DNA from: Nitrospira sp.
GTDB lineage: Bacteria; Nitrospirota; Nitrospiria; Nitrospirales; Nitrospiraceae
Direction: 5' to 3'
NCBI GenBank assembly: GCA_024330965.1
Contig: JANDJL010000013.1
Coordinates: forward strand, 1-64,000
DNA length: 64,000 nt
This document shows positions 37,415-47,430 of this stretch, one piece after another; the first letter of the stretch is position 1; each line of letters starts with the position of its first letter. A program made the translations under genes and the position numbers. Under the pieces are notes generated by a model. It saw only the letters and a program-made list of their open reading frames with translations. It did not search any database and had not been told where the DNA came from.

Positions 37415-38755
37415 ATGATCGACCGGTATAGCCGCCCCGCCATGAAGGCCGTTTGGGATCTCAAGCACAAGTATGAGATCTGGCTCGAGGTGGAGCTCCA
37501 GGCGTGCGCCGCGTTTGAGAAGGCCGGTTTGGCGCCCAAGGGGACGGCGGCGGCCATCCGCAAACGCGCGCGCATCGACGTCGAGCGGATCGCCGAGATC
37601 GAGCAGGTGACCAAACACGACGTGATCGCGTTTCTTGAATCGTTGGCCGATTCCGTGGGGCCGGCGCATCGCTATTTGCACATGGGGCTTACCTCTTCCG
37701 ACGTTGTGGACACGGCGCTCGCCGTCCAGATGAAAGAAGCGCTGGATTTGATTCTGAAAGGCGTCGAGGGACTGCGCGGGGCGTTGAAGAAACAGGCCCT
37801 CCGGCACAAACGAACGGTTATGGTCGGACGGTCGCACGGAATCCATGGCGAGCCGATCTCCTTCGGACTCAAGATGGCGCTCTGGTACGAGGAGCTTGCT
37901 CGGCACCTGGAGCGGCTTCGCCAGGTCCGCGTTCATATCGCAGTCGGCAAATTGTCTGGGGCGATGGGCACCTTTGCGCATCAAGGGCCTGAAGTTGAAG
38001 AGTACGTCTGCGCCAAGCTAGGGTTAGCCGCCGATCCAATTTCCAATCAAGTGGTCCAGCGGGATCGGCACGCGGCCTACGTGACGGCGCTCGCGCTGCT
38101 GGCCGCGACGATTGAAAAAATCGCCACGGAAATCCGGCACCTTCAACGGACCGAGGTGTTGGAGGCCGAAGAGTATTTTTCAGCCGGCCAAAAAGGGTCG
38201 TCGGCCATGCCACACAAGCGCAACCCGATCGTTTCCGAAAATCTCTGCGGGTTGGCGCGCGTCGTCCGGGCGAACAGCCTGGCCGCGATGGAAAACGTCG
38301 CGCTCTGGCACGAGCGGGACATCAGTCATTCCTCCGTCGAGCGCGTCATCCTGCCGGACAGCACCATTTTAATCGACTACATGCTGGCGCGGGCGACGGA
38401 GCTGATCGAACGTCTCGTCGTCTATCCGGAGCGGATGAGGCGAAACCTGGAGCTGACCGGCGGGCTGGTCTATTCGCAGCGGCTCCTGCTGGCGTTGATC
38501 GAAAAGGGTGCGCAACGCAAGGAATCGTATGAGGCCGTTCAACGAAACGCCATGGCTTCCTGGCGGGGAGGCGGCGGTCTTCAAGAATTGGTAGGGAAGG
38601 ATCCGTTCATCAGCCGGCATCTGACGGCGCCGCAGATTGCCGCGTGCTTTGATCCGTCCTACTATCTGCGGCACGTGGACAAAATCTACGGCCGGGTGTT
38701 CGGCGCGTCCAGACACGGTGCGCCCATCGAAGGCGAAGGGAGGAAAAGGAAGTGA
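37415..38755 (+). CDS. purB: Adenylosuccinate lyase
   Basis: PurB releases fumarate from SAICAR and from adenylosuccinate in purine synthesis. The 446-residue product has MGLTSSDVVDTALAVQ, GRSHGIHGEPISFGLK and the flexible signature loop SSAMPHKRNPIVSENL. Length and start (ATG with GAGGAAGCAG) fit the tetrameric B. subtilis-like type. The last codons overlap the chlorite dismutase start (GTGA), so the two are translationally coupled. Confidence 0.97.
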   Translation: MIDRYSRPAMKAVWDLKHKYEIWLEVELQACAAFEKAGLAPKGTAAAIRKRARIDVERIAEIEQVTKHDVIAFLESLADSVGPAHRYLHMGLTSSDVVDTALAVQMKEALDLILKGVEGLRGALKKQALRHKRTVMVGRSHGIHGEPISFGLKMALWYEELARHLERLRQVRVHIAVGKLSGAMGTFAHQGPEVEEYVCAKLGLAADPISNQVVQRDRHAAYVTALALLAATIEKIATEIRHLQRTEVLEAEEYFSAGQKGSSAMPHKRNPIVSENLCGLARVVRANSLAAMENVALWHERDISHSSVERVILPDSTILIDYMLARATELIERLVVYPERMRRNLELTGGLVYSQRLLLALIEKGAQRKESYEAVQRNAMASWRGGGGLQELVGKDPFISRHLTAPQIAACFDPSYYLRHVDKIYGRVFGASRHGAPIEGEGRKRK

Positions 38756-39552
38756 GAACGGGCGTTCGATGGGGTTTGCTCATCATCGTGCTTCTGCTCG
38801 GATCGTTGCGGGGAGAGCCCGATTCGTTCGGTGCCGCTGATCGGGAGAAGTTGCTGACGGAACCGGGAGTCTACGGCACCTTCGCCCTGTTCACTCTCAG
38901 TGACTCATGGATGAAATATGATCAGGCAACGCGGATCAGCCAGTTGACGCTGTTCAAAGGGGTGATTGAGCAACATCGGGAGAAGATCGCCATCGATCTC
39001 TATCTGTTGCGCGGGCTGTCTGATCAGGCCGATCTCATGTTCCGCGTGCATGCGACCGAGTTAAGGGACACACAACAATTTCTCGTGGATCTTGGGAACA
39101 GCACGTTCGGCAAACATCTCAAACTGGTCGGTCTTATGCACGGGCTGACCAAGAAGCCCAATTACGTGCCGGGGTTGCCGGATCAATTGAAGGCGGATTT
39201 GAAGGGGGCCAGCGAGGCCGGCCCACGCCCCTACGCCATCGTCATTCCGATTCAAAAAAGCGCGGACTGGTGGGCGTTGGATCGGGAGAAACGGGCGGCG
39301 ATGATGCGAGCGCATACGGAAGCGTCCGTGCCCTATATTCCGACGGTCAAGCGGAAGCTCTACCACTCCAGCGGGTTGGACGATCTGGATTTCATCACCT
39401 ATTTTGAAACGTCCAGGCTGGAAGATTTTCACAGTCTGGTGCTGGATCTGAAACAGGCCGAAGAATTTCACTACGTGCGACGGTTCGGTCATCCGACGCT
39501 GATCGGCGCCGTCAAGTCGGTGGATGAGGTGATCGAGGCGCTCGCGCAATAG
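38752..39552 (+). CDS. cld: Periplasmic chlorite dismutase (heme b, pentameric type)
   Basis: Chlorite dismutase converts chlorite to chloride and dioxygen. The 266-residue product has a signal peptide (MRTGVRWGLLIIVLLLGSLR, likely cut near FGA-AD), so it acts in the periplasm. The mature part matches the enzyme of Nitrospira defluvii through LLRGLSDQADLMFRVHA, RPYAIVIPI and KRKLYHSSGLDD. The proximal heme histidine (His188 in AHTEAS) and the distal arginine (Arg201 in TVKRKL) sit 13 residues apart, as in known active enzymes. The GTG start overlaps purB. In Nitrospira it may detoxify chlorite formed when nitrite oxidoreductase reduces chlorate; the native role is not settled. Confidence 0.95.
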   Translation: MRTGVRWGLLIIVLLLGSLRGEPDSFGAADREKLLTEPGVYGTFALFTLSDSWMKYDQATRISQLTLFKGVIEQHREKIAIDLYLLRGLSDQADLMFRVHATELRDTQQFLVDLGNSTFGKHLKLVGLMHGLTKKPNYVPGLPDQLKADLKGASEAGPRPYAIVIPIQKSADWWALDREKRAAMMRAHTEASVPYIPTVKRKLYHSSGLDDLDFITYFETSRLEDFHSLVLDLKQAEEFHYVRRFGHPTLIGAVKSVDEVIEALAQ

Positions 39553-39573
39553 AACGTTCGTGGAGTGACGAAG

Positions 39574-40281
39574 ATGATGACGATCGGCCCGATGTTGTAC
39601 GAAGGAAAGGCCAAGAAAATTTTCGCCGCGGCAAGACCGGATCAGGTCGTCCAATACTTCAAGGACGATGCGACGGCGTTCAACGCCCAAAAGCGCGGTA
39701 CGATTTCAGGCAAGGGCGTCGTCAACAACAAGGTGTCGGAGCGGCTGTTCCGATTGCTCGATGAGAAAGGCGTTCCGACGCACTTTATCGAACGGCTAAG
39801 CGATCGAGAGATGTTGGTCAAGAAGGTTACGATCGTGCCGGTCGAGGTCGTGGTGCGGAACATTGTCGCGGGTAGTTTAGCCAAACGGCTGGGATTGCGG
39901 GTCGGTGATCTCATTCGGCCAGCGGTGATCGAGTTCTATTACAAAAATGATGCGCTCAGCGATCCATTGGTGAACGACGATCATCTCCGCCTGCTGAACG
40001 TGGCGACGCCGGGGGTGTTGCGGGAATTGAGGGAACTCGCCCATCGTGCGAACGAGGTGGTGCAGCCGTTCCTGGCCGACCGGAAGATCCGATTGGTTGA
40101 CTGTAAACTCGAGTTCGGGGTGTATCACAACAAGCTGATCGTTGCCGATGAAATTTCTCCGGATACGTGCCGTTTGTGGGACGCGGTGACCGGCGATTCG
40201 ATGGACAAGGACCGGTTCAGGCAGGATATGGGGAACGTCGAAGAAGCGTATCAGGAGGTCTTGAGACGGGTGTGCGGGTGA
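39574..40281 (+). CDS. purC: SAICAR synthetase
   Basis: PurC joins aspartate to CAIR with ATP. From ATG 39574 (GGAG eight bases upstream) the product is 235 residues; the ORF track starts three codons earlier at a GTG. It has YEGKAKKIF, the VEVVVRNIVAGSLAKR motif, IEFYYKNDALSDPLVNDDH and the DEISPDTCRLWD signature. It is the compact single-domain bacterial form. It lies 21 bases after cld. Confidence 0.96.
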   Translation: MMTIGPMLYEGKAKKIFAAARPDQVVQYFKDDATAFNAQKRGTISGKGVVNNKVSERLFRLLDEKGVPTHFIERLSDREMLVKKVTIVPVEVVVRNIVAGSLAKRLGLRVGDLIRPAVIEFYYKNDALSDPLVNDDHLRLLNVATPGVLRELRELAHRANEVVQPFLADRKIRLVDCKLEFGVYHNKLIVADEISPDTCRLWDAVTGDSMDKDRFRQDMGNVEEAYQEVLRRVCG

Positions 40282-40300
40282 CAGAGAGAAGAAAAGCACC

Positions 40301-40516
40301 ATGTTGCGGGCCTATTTGAATTACGGTCTTATCGCGTCGGTGGTGATCTGGGGGGCCATCGTCGCGGTCATGGCCTACCGGTTGGACAACTCGCCGTGGC
40401 GCTGGGCCTTCGTGGCGCTGGTCTTCGCGGGCGCGTTGACCGTCGCCTGCATCGTGTGGATCAAGAAATACGTGGACCGGCAGATGCAATCGTCCGATCG
40501 GAGGAGCCGAGAGTGA
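40301..40516 (+). CDS. Small two-helix membrane protein in the pur operon
   Basis: The 71-residue product has two hydrophobic segments (LIASVVIWGAIVAVMAY and WAFVALVFAGALTVACIVWI) joined by a short loop, then a basic C-terminus. Its stop overlaps the purS GTG start (GTGA), so it is a real, translated member of the operon. I do not recognise a family, and a membrane protein is unexpected between purC and purS. Confidence 0.75.
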   Translation: MLRAYLNYGLIASVVIWGAIVAVMAYRLDNSPWRWAFVALVFAGALTVACIVWIKKYVDRQMQSSDRRSRE

Positions 40517-40752
40517 AAGCCAAAATACACGTGACGCTCAAGCAAGGCATTCTGGATCCGCAAGGCAAGGCCATCGAGCGCGCGCTCGAGACGCTGGGGT
40601 TCAAGAATGCGGCGAACGTTCGCGTCGGCAAATATCTGGAGCTGGATCTCGACGAGCAGGACAGGGCCAAGGCCGAAGTCGAGGTCAAGTCGATGTGCGA
40701 GAAGCTGTTGGCCAATACGATCATCGAAGAGTATCGGTTCGAGTTGACATAG
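40513..40752 (+). CDS. purS: FGAM synthase subunit PurS
   Basis: PurS bridges PurL and PurQ in the three-part FGAM synthase. The GTG at 40513 gives 79 residues, the family length; the ORF-track start at 40396 is a false extension. It has AKIHVTLKQGILDPQGKAI and the late MCEKLLANTIIEEYRFEL. The ribosome-binding site GGAGGAG lies inside the preceding small gene. purQ follows. Confidence 0.95.
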   Translation: MKAKIHVTLKQGILDPQGKAIERALETLGFKNAANVRVGKYLELDLDEQDRAKAEVEVKSMCEKLLANTIIEEYRFELT

Positions 40753-40816
40753 GGGCCCGTCCCTGTCTGGTGCATGCGCCGGACGGGGACGTCGGCGAAG
40801 CAGTTTGTGAGGAGCG

Positions 40817-41521
40817 ATGAACATCGGCGTGGTGGTATTCCCCGGCAGCAATTGCGACCACGATTGCCGGTACGTGTTCCAGGACGTGCTGGGCCAGGAT
40901 GTTACGATGGTCTGGCACAAGGAGCGGTCCGTCTCAGGTCTCGACGCGATCATTCTCCCGGGCGGGTTTTCCTATGGCGATTATCTGCGGACCGGCGCGA
41001 TTGCGCGGTTCTCGCCGGTGATGGAGGCGGTGAAAGAGTACGCCGAGCAAGGAGGACTGGTGCTCGGCATCTGCAACGGATTTCAGATTCTGCTCGAGGC
41101 CGGGCTGCTTCCCGGCGCGATGCTGCGCAATGACTCGCTGCATTTCATCTGCCGGGACGTCTATGTGAAGGTTGAAAACGCGGCCACGCCGTTTACCGGA
41201 GCCTGTGAATCCGGCCAGGTGCTCAAAATTCCCATCGCCCATGCCGATGGACACTATTACGCCGATCCGGTGACCTTGGCCTCGCTCAAGGCCAACGCCC
41301 AAGTCGTGTTTCGCTATTGCGACCCAGACGGCGGCGTGACGAGGGAAGCCAACCCCAATGGGTCGCTCGACAACATCGCCGGCATTCGCAATGCCGCTGG
41401 CAACGTTCTGGGCATGATGCCTCATCCGGAACGATGCGCTGAGTCTCTCTTGGGAAACGAGGACGGCCGGATGATTCTCGCGTCAATGCTGGAAGGGCTG
41501 AAAAAGAGACGGGAGAGCTAA
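40817..41521 (+). CDS. purQ: FGAM synthase glutaminase subunit PurQ
   Basis: PurQ releases ammonia from glutamine for PurL. The 234-residue class I glutamine amidotransferase has [26 protein letters not shown], the nucleophile cysteine in [10 protein letters not shown] and the His-Glu pair in [10 protein letters not shown]. The ATG follows GAGGAGCG. It is 64 bases after purS; purL is 0.7 kb further on, with a small secreted gene between. Confidence 0.97.
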   Translation: MNIGVVVFPGSNCDHDCRYVFQDVLGQDVTMVWHKERSVSGLDAIILPGGFSYGDYLRTGAIARFSPVMEAVKEYAEQGGLVLGICNGFQILLEAGLLPGAMLRNDSLHFICRDVYVKVENAATPFTGACESGQVLKIPIAHADGHYYADPVTLASLKANAQVVFRYCDPDGGVTREANPNGSLDNIAGIRNAAGNVLGMMPHPERCAESLLGNEDGRMILASMLEGLKKRRES

Positions 41522-41770
41522 AGAGTTGGTCAAGCAGTCCATCGGCGATCGTCGAGAGGGGAGGTTGTTGCCTGCCGTTGGTTCTTGATGGCGGGGCCGC
41601 ATCACCGTCTCTGAAGTGCAAGAGCATAAAAAGTCGATTTCATAACGTTGGAAGACGGATTGAAGATCGGAGACGGTCGAGGTAAAGTGTAGCGGTCGTT
41701 TGTGGTCGCATTTCACGATCGATCTATTTCCTTACATCTCATTAAAATATATTTTTTAAGGAGGGTTGAG

Positions 41771-42106
41771 ATGAAGCGTATCGGTGTCGCAATGGCAATC
41801 ATGGGATTGTTGGTGTTGAGTTCTGGTGTCGATGTCTGGGCGGCAAAAGATGATGGAAGCAAGATCGTGATCAAGAGTCCGACTCACGGATCGAAAGTCG
41901 GGAGCGACGTCGAAGTGGTCTACGAACTTGTCAAGGGCAGCGACGCGACCCATGCGCACTGTTTCGTGGATGGGGAATATCAGAAAGGCTGGAAAGGGAC
42001 GGTGAAGGGGTTGTCTCGCGGAACTCATGAAATCAAAGTGGTTGCGGCGGATAAGGATCATCAATCGTTGGCGGCCGAAGCCTCTGTGATCGTGGAAGTA
42101 GAGTAA
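41771..42106 (+). CDS. Small secreted Ig-like-fold protein
   Basis: From ATG 41771 (AAGGAGGG site) the product is 111 residues with a signal peptide ([19 protein letters not shown]). The mature domain reads [20 protein letters not shown], then [13 protein letters not shown] and [17 protein letters not shown]. This is the pattern of a single bacterial Ig-like beta-sandwich, close to DUF4399-type or cell-wall-associated Ig domains. The AT-rich leader upstream (AAAATATATTTTTT) contrasts with the rest of the window. It splits the pur genes; a strong hairpin follows. Function unknown. Confidence 0.8.
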   Translation: MKRIGVAMAIMGLLVLSSGVDVWAAKDDGSKIVIKSPTHGSKVGSDVEVVYELVKGSDATHAHCFVDGEYQKGWKGTVKGLSRGTHEIKVVAADKDHQSLAAEASVIVEVE

Positions 42107-42135
42107 ACAGAGCGGAAGAGTACAAGCATGTGGGA

Positions 42136-42171
42136 GAACCGGCAAGGTCGGCAAGACGACCTTGCCGGTTC
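42136..42171 (+). terminator. Strong hairpin after the small secreted gene
   Basis: A perfect 15-base stem (GAACCGGCAAGGTCG and its complement) with loop GCAAGA lies 30 bases after the stop. No T-run follows (GTGCTTCC). It separates this gene from purL. Confidence 0.65.
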
Positions 42172-42239
42172 GTGCTTCCAGCGTATCTATCTCGTATTCT
42201 TGTTCTTGCTGCCGTGGCCCACTTGTCACTCGAGCTGTT

Positions 42240-44477
42240 ATGCCTCCCATTGCCGACGAACTCATCGCTCAACACAATCTGACGCGAGAAGAGTATCAGC
42301 GCATCGTTGCCATTCTGGGACGCGATCCCAACCTGACGGAGTTGGGCATGTTCTCCGTCATGTGGTCCGAACACTGCTCCTATAAAAGCTCGCGCGTTCA
42401 TTTGAAAAAGTTGCCCACGTCCGGTCCGCGCGTGGTGCAGGGGCCCGGCGAGAACGCCGGTGCTGTGGACATCGGAGATGGGCTGTGCGTGGTGTTTAAA
42501 ATGGAATCGCACAATCATCCTTCCTTCATCGAACCCTATCAAGGGGCGGCCACAGGGGTGGGCGGAATTCTGCGCGACATCTTCACCATGGGCGCGCGGC
42601 CGATTGCGCTGCTCGATTCGCTTCGATTCGGCGAGTTGAACGTTCCTCAAAACCGCCGCCTGATGAAGGGCGTCGTCGCCGGCATCGCCGGCTATGGCAA
42701 CTGCATGGGTGTGCCGACGGTGGGGGGGGAGGTGGTTTTCAACGATATCTACTCCCTGAATCCGCTGGTGAACGTGTTGTGTTTGGGGATCGCCAGGAAG
42801 GACAAGATTTTTCGTGGCGCGGCGGCGGGGATTGGAAATCCCGTGATCTATTTCGGCTCTAAAACCGGGCGGGATGGAATTCACGGCGCGACGATGGCGT
42901 CGGATTCGTTTGACGATGAGTCTGAACGGAAGCGCCCGACGGTCCAAGTCGGCGATCCGTTCCAAGAAAAACTGCTGCTCGAGGCCTGCCTGGAGCTGAT
43001 GGCGGCCGATCTGTTGGTTGGGATCCAAGACATGGGAGCGGCTGGCCTGACGAGTTCGTCCTGCGAAATGGCCTCGCGCGCAGGGACCGGCATCGAGTTG
43101 GATGTCGCCTACGTGCCTCGGCGCGAGCCTGGCATGACGCCCTATGAAGTGATGTTGTCGGAATCCCAAGAACGGATGTTGATGGTGGCGAAGGCCGGTA
43201 AGGAGGACGAGTGCATCGCGATTTGTCGAAAATGGGATGTGGACGTGGCGGTGATCGGACGGGTAACGGGAGACGGCGTCCTGCGCGTGAAAGATCAGGG
43301 AGCCCTCGTGGCGGAAATTCCGGCCAAGGCGTTGGCCGACGAGGGACCCCGGTATAACCGTCCATACTCGCCGCCGGCGTATCAGGACCTGTTGACGAAT
43401 CTGAACTACGACGTAATTCCGGACGTCAAAGACGCGAATATCGCGCTCCTGTCGCTGCTGGAGTCGCCGACGGTCGCCAGCAAACGGTGGGTCTATGAGC
43501 AGTACGACCATATGGTTCAGACGAACACGGTGGTCCGTCCCGGATCGGATGCGGCGGTCGTGCGGATTAAGGGCACGCACAAGGCCGTGGCCATGACGAT
43601 CGACTGCAACAGCCGCTATTGTCTGCTGAACCCCTATGAGGGGGCGCGGCTTGCGGTGGCTGAAGCAGCGCGCAATCTTGTCTGTTCCGGAGCCGAGCCG
43701 ATCGGGCTGACCGACTGTTTGAATTTTGGGAATCCCGAACGTCCGGATATTATGTGGCAGTTCGTGATGGCTGTGGAAGGACTGGCGGATGCCTGCGAAT
43801 TTCTAAAGATTCCCATCGTGAGCGGCAACGTCAGTTTTTATAACGAAACGAACGGCCTGTCGATTTATCCCACACCGATGGTGGGCATGGTGGGATTGAT
43901 CGACCGGGCCGATCGGGCGATGACCCAGTGGTTCAAGGAAGAAGGCGACGACATTATCCTGCTGGGCACGACGAGGGAAGATCTCGGCGGATCCGAATAT
44001 TTGAAGATCATGCACAGTCGGGAGCAGGGGTCTCCGCCGTTTCTGAACATGGAAGCGGAAAAGGCCCTGCATGACTGCGTGTTGACGTTGGTTCGTGACG
44101 GGTTGGTGCAATCAGCCCACGATTGTTCGGACGGAGGGTTGGCCGTGGCGTTAGCGGAAAGTTGTCTGTCTGCACCTGGCCGCCCGCTTGGCGCGGCGGT
44201 ACAATTAACGAGGGGCCGATTGCGAAAAGACGCGGTGCTGTTCGGGGAAAGTCAGTCGAGGGTCGTGCTCTCGGCGAAGCCGGCTCATCGGGAGGCCGTT
44301 CTCGAGCAGGCCAAATCGTTCGCCGTTCCCGCAGCGGTGATCGGGATTGTGGGAGGCGATCGGTTGGTCGTCTCACTGGGCGATGAACGTTCGGCGGCGA
44401 ACGTCATCGATCTCCCCTTGTCCACGTTGTACGACCGATGGGCCTGTTCCCTTGAACGGGCTCTGAACGAGACGTGA
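42240..44477 (+). CDS. purL: FGAM synthase catalytic subunit PurL (small type)
   Basis: PurL forms FGAM from FGAR, ATP and ammonia supplied by PurQ. From ATG 42240 the product is 745 residues, the small type that needs PurS and PurQ. It has [17 protein letters not shown], the ATP/substrate region [26 protein letters not shown] and [15 protein letters not shown], and the second-half repeat [16 protein letters not shown]. The ORF-track start 26 codons upstream lies in the hairpin and is unlikely. No strong ribosome-binding site is seen. Confidence 0.96.
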   Translation: MPPIADELIAQHNLTREEYQRIVAILGRDPNLTELGMFSVMWSEHCSYKSSRVHLKKLPTSGPRVVQGPGENAGAVDIGDGLCVVFKMESHNHPSFIEPYQGAATGVGGILRDIFTMGARPIALLDSLRFGELNVPQNRRLMKGVVAGIAGYGNCMGVPTVGGEVVFNDIYSLNPLVNVLCLGIARKDKIFRGAAAGIGNPVIYFGSKTGRDGIHGATMASDSFDDESERKRPTVQVGDPFQEKLLLEACLELMAADLLVGIQDMGAAGLTSSSCEMASRAGTGIELDVAYVPRREPGMTPYEVMLSESQERMLMVAKAGKEDECIAICRKWDVDVAVIGRVTGDGVLRVKDQGALVAEIPAKALADEGPRYNRPYSPPAYQDLLTNLNYDVIPDVKDANIALLSLLESPTVASKRWVYEQYDHMVQTNTVVRPGSDAAVVRIKGTHKAVAMTIDCNSRYCLLNPYEGARLAVAEAARNLVCSGAEPIGLTDCLNFGNPERPDIMWQFVMAVEGLADACEFLKIPIVSGNVSFYNETNGLSIYPTPMVGMVGLIDRADRAMTQWFKEEGDDIILLGTTREDLGGSEYLKIMHSREQGSPPFLNMEAEKALHDCVLTLVRDGLVQSAHDCSDGGLAVALAESCLSAPGRPLGAAVQLTRGRLRKDAVLFGESQSRVVLSAKPAHREAVLEQAKSFAVPAAVIGIVGGDRLVVSLGDERSAANVIDLPLSTLYDRWACSLERALNET

Positions 44478-44508
44478 GGAAGAGGGTTCAAGCGCGGAAG
44501 GGCGAAAT

Positions 44509-45984
44509 ATGGAGACTGGTTGCGCGAAGAAAGAACGTCCCCTTGTTTCCCTCGATCCCTTCCAACGCCGGGTCGAAAGCTCCGACCGGTTTCACGACGA
44601 GTGCGCGGTGTTCGGAGTCTTCGGCCATGAAGAGGCGGCCAATCTCACCTATCTCGGACTCTACGCTCTTCAGCATCGGGGGCAAGAGGCATCCGGGATC
44701 GTCTCCGGCGACGGTGAACAGTTTTTCGTCAAAAAAGGTCTGGGGCTCGTCGCCGATCTCTACGACAAATCGGTTCTGGAAAAACTGCCCGGCCATATGG
44801 CGATCGGCCATAATCGATACTCCACGGCGGGCGGCAACGACCTGAAAAACGTCCAGCCGCTGATCGTGAACTTTGCGCTCGGCAATCTGGCCTTGGCGCA
44901 CAACGGCAACTTGATCAACGCCCAGGTGCTGCGGAATGAACTGGAAGCCTACGGGGCCATTTTCCAATCCACGTCGGACAGCGAGGTGATCATTCACCTG
45001 ATCGCTCACTCCAAGGCCGATTCGTTGCTGGCCCGCGTCATCGACGCGCTCAACCGGGTCCGCGGCGCGTTTTCGATCGTCCTATTGACCGATCACGGGT
45101 TGATCGCCGTGCGCGACCCGTACGGGCTGCGCCCCCTGTGCTTGGGACGGCTCCGCAGTAGTTGGGTGGTGGCGTCGGAGACCTGCGCGTTCGATCTGCT
45201 GGATGCCGAGTATGTGCGGGAGATCGAGCCGGGCGAGCTGATCATGATCAGCGACCACGGCGTGGACAGTTATCGACCGTTTCCCAAGGTGGATCCGGCC
45301 ATGTGTGTGTTCGAGTACGTGTACTTCGCCAGGCCGGACAGCAGGATTTTCGGCGGCGACGCGGTGTATGCCGTTCGCAAGGCGATGGGCAAGCAACTGG
45401 CGCAGGAGTCGTGGGTGCCGGCGGATATTGTGATACCGGTGCCGGATTCCGGAGTGCCGGCCGCTTTGGGATATGCCGAGGGCGGAGGTCTTCGTTTCGA
45501 GACGGGGTTGATTCGAAATCATTACGTGGGGCGAACCTTCATCGAACCGGAGCAGTCGATCAGACACTTCGGGGTGAAAGTCAAGTTGAACGCGGTGTCG
45601 GAAGTATTGCGCGGCAAACGTGTGGTCGTGGTGGATGACTCATTGGTGCGCGGCACGACGAGCCGAAAAATCGTCAAGATGATCCGTCAAGCCGGGGCGA
45701 CGGAAGTGCACATGCGGATCAGTTCGCCTCCCATCGTCTCGCCCTGCTTCTATGGGATCGATACGCCGACGAAGAAAGAATTGGTGGCGTCCGATCATTC
45801 AAGGGAGGAGATTCGAAAATACATTACGGCCGACAGTTTGGCCTATCTGAGTATTGAGGGCATGCTCAAGGCCGCGCCGGGAAGTCCCCATCAGTATTGC
45901 ACGGCTTGCTTTACGGAACGGTACCCCATTCCGTTCACCCGCGCGGAGGAGATCCAACTCGGCCTGTTCGAGGGAGCGCGCTGA
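44509..45984 (+). CDS. purF: Amidophosphoribosyltransferase
   Basis: PurF makes phosphoribosylamine from PRPP and glutamine, the first committed step of purine synthesis. The 491-residue product has an N-terminal propeptide of about 31 residues before the nucleophile cysteine (ECAVFGVFG), as in the self-processing B. subtilis type. It has the PRPP loop [15 protein letters not shown]. Cysteines in [14 protein letters not shown] and YCTACF match the four ligands of the [4Fe-4S] cluster. It lies 31 bases after purL. Confidence 0.96.
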   Translation: METGCAKKERPLVSLDPFQRRVESSDRFHDECAVFGVFGHEEAANLTYLGLYALQHRGQEASGIVSGDGEQFFVKKGLGLVADLYDKSVLEKLPGHMAIGHNRYSTAGGNDLKNVQPLIVNFALGNLALAHNGNLINAQVLRNELEAYGAIFQSTSDSEVIIHLIAHSKADSLLARVIDALNRVRGAFSIVLLTDHGLIAVRDPYGLRPLCLGRLRSSWVVASETCAFDLLDAEYVREIEPGELIMISDHGVDSYRPFPKVDPAMCVFEYVYFARPDSRIFGGDAVYAVRKAMGKQLAQESWVPADIVIPVPDSGVPAALGYAEGGGLRFETGLIRNHYVGRTFIEPEQSIRHFGVKVKLNAVSEVLRGKRVVVVDDSLVRGTTSRKIVKMIRQAGATEVHMRISSPPIVSPCFYGIDTPTKKELVASDHSREEIRKYITADSLAYLSIEGMLKAAPGSPHQYCTACFTERYPIPFTRAEEIQLGLFEGAR

Positions 45985-46012
45985 TATCAAAAAGATCAGT
46001 CGTGCCTGACGG

Positions 46013-46333
46013 ATGGAACCACGATCGAACTTGCGTGTACCGGTTGATTACGAAGCGTCGTTCACGAGCGACGGCGTGAAGGGGACCGGCCTGTTGCGAA
46101 ACCTGACCATCGGCGGCAGCGAGATCGAAAGTGACGTGCCATTGGCTGTTGGCACGTCGCTCTGTCTTCGAATCAAGACATCCGGCGCCCGCCCCCCGAT
46201 TGTGATTGCGCTCGGCATCGTTCGATGGAAGCAGGACAATCGATATGGAGTGGAATTCATCCGATTCGAGGGAGCCGCCAAGCGACAGCTTGAAGACATG
46301 CTGAACCAGCGCGACGGTTCTTCATCCGATTGA
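46013..46333 (+). CDS. PilZ domain protein
   Basis: The 106-residue product is a single PilZ domain. It has the first c-di-GMP-binding motif near its start (RSNLRVPVDYEASF, RxxxR) and the second as NLTIGGSEI (with Thr for the usual Ser). The end of the fold is GIVRWKQDNRYGVEFI. It is probably a small c-di-GMP receptor. It follows purF by 28 bases; the ribosome-binding site is weak. Confidence 0.87.
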   Translation: MEPRSNLRVPVDYEASFTSDGVKGTGLLRNLTIGGSEIESDVPLAVGTSLCLRIKTSGARPPIVIALGIVRWKQDNRYGVEFIRFEGAAKRQLEDMLNQRDGSSSD

Positions 46334-46347
46334 TTGTCTCTCCCCGG

Positions 46348-46377
46348 TTGCCCGTTCAAAAAATACCGTGCTAGGAT
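46348..46377 (+). promoter_or_regulatory. Candidate sigma-70 promoter upstream of the 46.5-48.7 kb cluster
   Basis: TTGCCC and TAGGAT are separated by 18 bases, just after the PilZ gene. It could serve the small gene at 46509 and those after it. An ATG 11 bases after the -10 opens a 43-codon frame without other support. Confidence 0.45.
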
Positions 46378-46508
46378 CCAGTGCCCTATGCCGTCGCGCG
46401 AACGACGGTTCCTGAGGGTCGGGGTGCGACGCCTTCCATCGCGTGGTCGATTGACGTGGTCGATTTCCGAGGCATCCGCCGTCATCTCGTTGAGAGGGGG
46501 ACTGCAAT

Positions 46509-46751
46509 ATGATGGATGAGATGGAAGAAGGGAAACGGAAATTTCTGGAGGTGGTAAAAGAAATCGACGCAACGGTCCACGTTGTGATTCCCGTTGCACC
46601 GTCGAACGGTCGGTTTTTGATCTCGTTGACTAAAGGGCCGAACCGCAAGTTCATGACTCTCTCGGAAGACGACGTGATGGATTTGCCGTCCGACACCGGA
46701 ATTCTCGCTAAAGTGACAAGCCTAGTGAAAGAGACGGTCAACGCCCTCTAG
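46509..46751 (+). CDS. Conserved-looking small protein, unknown
   Basis: The 80-residue product starts with two ATGs (46509 or 46512) behind GAGAGGGGG. It reads as a compact alpha/beta protein: VVKEIDATVHVVIPVAP, then GRFLISLTKGPNRKFMTLSEDDV and a C-terminal helix. There is no signal peptide or membrane segment. I do not recognise a family. Confidence 0.65.
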   Translation: MMDEMEEGKRKFLEVVKEIDATVHVVIPVAPSNGRFLISLTKGPNRKFMTLSEDDVMDLPSDTGILAKVTSLVKETVNAL

Positions 46752-46797
46752 GAAGGGGAACAGGGCCTCTCCCGAGCGCAAACAGGACGGCCTTTCA

Positions 46798-47430
46798 ATG
46801 AAGCAGCTTTTTGCAGGCATCTGGCAATGGTCGTGGTTTTCCGAAGAGAAACAACTCGATTTCAACGGGTTGTTTCTCGTGACCCCTGAACATAGGATCC
46901 TGGTGGATCCGCCTCCTCTGACGGAGGAGGCGAAAACGGTCATTCATCGATACGGGCCTGTCGACTCCCTTATCATCACGAACAGGGATCACCTTCGGGA
47001 GGCAGCCGCCTGTCGGTCGGAGTTCGGAGGTTGCCTGTTTTTTCCCGATCCTGACGCGGCGGTCATGGAACTGACTCCCGATCACGCATACAAGGATGGC
47101 GAGGTGTTGCCAGGCGGTATGCTGGTCGTTCGGCTGAAGGATCAAAAATCGCCGGGTGAATCCGCGTTGTTTCTCCAGCGTGAAAAAGGTGTGTTGATCG
47201 TGGGGGACGCATTGATCGGCAAACCGGCAGGCGGCGTCAGCATGCTTCCCGCCGACAAATATGCGGATGCGGCGAAAGCCAAAGCAGGACTTCGCCGTCT
47301 GCTTCAATACGAGTTTGACAGTCTGCTGGTGGGGGACGGCGCATCGATCCTCACGGGCGCCAAGCCGATCGTCCGGCGCTTTCTGGAGGGGGTGTCATTA
47401 TGGGATGGAACGGATCGTCCGAAGAGCTGA
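46798..47430 (+). CDS. Degenerate metallo-beta-lactamase-fold protein
   Basis: The 210-residue product follows the layout of small metallo-beta-lactamase-fold proteins: NGLFLVTPEHRILVDPPPLT, then VDSLIITNRDHLREAA where HxHxDH is expected, then GVLIVGDALIG and SLLVGDGASIL near the end. Only one histidine of the HxHxDH zinc motif remains (NRDH), so metal-dependent hydrolysis is doubtful. Its 3' end overlaps the next gene by 31 bases. It may be a structural or binding protein. Confidence 0.75.
   Translation: MKQLFAGIWQWSWFSEEKQLDFNGLFLVTPEHRILVDPPPLTEEAKTVIHRYGPVDSLIITNRDHLREAAACRSEFGGCLFFPDPDAAVMELTPDHAYKDGEVLPGGMLVVRLKDQKSPGESALFLQREKGVLIVGDALIGKPAGGVSMLPADKYADAAKAKAGLRRLLQYEFDSLLVGDGASILTGAKPIVRRFLEGVSLWDGTDRPKS

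Noticed and set aside
36797-37984. 395-codon minus-strand ORF opposite nusB and purB
   Set aside because: Antisense to two firm genes; no independent support.
42033-43580. 515-codon minus-strand ORF opposite purL
   Set aside because: Shadow of purL in GC-rich DNA; no domain or start signal supports it.
46388-46519. 43-codon frame starting 11 bases after a -10-like TAGGAT
   Set aside because: It would fit a leaderless gene, but the product is Arg-rich and random-looking and overlaps the next gene.
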